This document shows, piece after piece, positions 63,740 to 64,000 of a stretch of DNA of 64,000 bases (positions are counted from its first letter, which is position 1; each line of letters starts with the position of its first letter). Source of the DNA: Telluria beijingensis (GTDB lineage: Bacteria > Pseudomonadota > Gammaproteobacteria > Burkholderiales > Burkholderiaceae_D); assembly GCF_030770395.1 (NCBI RefSeq), contig NZ_CP132480.1, positions 4,436,039-4,500,038 on the forward strand, in the 5' to 3' direction. Made by a program: the position numbers and the translations under genes. The notes below the pieces were generated by a model, which did not search any database, had not been told where the DNA came from, and was given only the letters and a program-made list of their open reading frames with translations.

Positions 63740-63913
63740 ATGCGAAACAACTACGCCAATACCGCCCAGCTCAAGGATCTGATGACGGCGCCGCCGATGA
63801 CGGCAGCGCGTCATGCCGAATTGATGCGAGAGCGCAACGCCCGGCGACGAATGCTTGAAGAGGCGCGCGAGTTGAAGAAGTCCGAAGACAAGCTGTACGA
63901 CGACAAGCGCTGA
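63740..63913 (+). CDS. Small basic/charged hypothetical protein
   Basis: 57 residues beginning MRNNYANTAQLKDLMTAPPM, then a highly charged helix rich in Arg, Glu and Lys to a final DKLYDDKR. AGGAG lies about 10 bases upstream of ATG 63740 and the codon pattern is like neighbouring genes. I recognise no family. Its charge pattern suggests an amphipathic alpha helix that may bind nucleic acid or protein. Confidence 0.55.
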   Translation: MRNNYANTAQLKDLMTAPPMTAARHAELMRERNARRRMLEEARELKKSEDKLYDDKR

Positions 63914-63947
63914 ACCGATGGCGCCGGCAGGACGCTGGCGCCGCGGT

Positions 63948-64000
63948 TCACGCGTCCTGTTCGCCCTTCATGCCGCTCCAGCGGGCGGCCTGGGCATTCT
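63948..64000 (-). CDS. C-terminal end of a gene running out of the window (partial)
   Basis: On the minus strand a frame open to the window edge reads NAQAARWSGMKGEQDA and stops with TGA at 63950-63948. Codon use fits a real coding end and the position is convergent with the small ORF. Only 16 residues are visible, so no family can be named. Confidence 0.35.
   Translation of the reverse strand, partial: NAQAARWSGMKGEQDA

Overview
The window is GC-rich, densely coded chromosomal DNA from a betaproteobacterium. Gene content and protein style (lipB-lipA, a split liu leucine-degradation regulon, an lpoA-yraN-diaA-dolP block, DUF6600 and TonB-dependent-receptor proteins, few operonic gaps) point to Oxalobacteraceae of the Massilia/Telluria/Duganella type. 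The genus is an inference from protein recognition only. I see no integrase, transposase, phage structural gene or CRISPR array, so this reads as core and lineage-specific chromosome rather than an island.

Layout. 1-8.4 kb: redox and small membrane genes (end of an alcohol dehydrogenase, nfsB, SDRs, GNAT, a DUF6152/DUF6644 pair, a glutamine cyclotransferase, a quinone-oxidoreductase-like enzyme, DUF2269, DUF808). 8.6-12.1 kb: a BrnA-like ribbon-helix-helix protein with no visible toxin, HU, a LysE exporter and a DUF6600 exported protein. 12.1-14.2 kb: ybeD-type gene, lipB and lipA (lipoate synthesis). 14.4-17.5 kb: a SUV3-type RNA helicase, a thioesterase and a TlpA-like thioredoxin. 17.5-21.4 kb: lpoA-yraN-diaA-dolP on the minus strand, divergent from rsmI. 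21.5-22.3 kb: a TonB-like protein and tRNA-Pro(UGG) with clear promoter and terminator.

22.4-33.8 kb: a minus-strand leucine-catabolism operon, liuB-liuC-[bioA-bioF-bioD-bioB]-liuD-(2-hydroxyacid dehydrogenase)-liuE. The complete late biotin pathway sits between the two subunit genes of the biotin-dependent methylcrotonyl-CoA carboxylase. The rest of the pathway (liuR, liuA/ivd, thiolase, a second acyl-CoA dehydrogenase) lies at 56.7-61.7 kb. Three copies of one palindromic motif (core TTKACGTTTACGTYAAC) lie in front of liuA, in front of the metallo-hydrolase gene next to liuR, and inside ychJ upstream of liuB. They are the likely LiuR operators that tie the two halves together.

33.9-56.2 kb: dadA and a serine hydrolase, then a long run of cell-wall turnover genes: gntR, murQ, an AmpG-like MFS permease, nagX-type acyltransferase, a GHL10/UPF0748 lipoprotein, a BadF-type sugar kinase, an amiD-type amidase, lysR, ddpX, a diguanylate cyclase, dacB, a fused SpmA-SpmB protein, an oligopeptide-type binding protein, a TonB-dependent receptor and an LD-carboxypeptidase with a Tat-like signal. 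Together they look like a salvage system for external or recycled peptidoglycan, and this is the best candidate for an incompletely described system.

61.8-64 kb: an MBL-fold hydrolase, an AT-rich intergenic stretch, an HTH regulator and a 57-residue small protein.

Two families of short palindromic repeats are interspersed: four copies of an 89-106 bp paired-palindrome element, and two copies of a 31 bp element flanking the TonB-like/tRNA segment.
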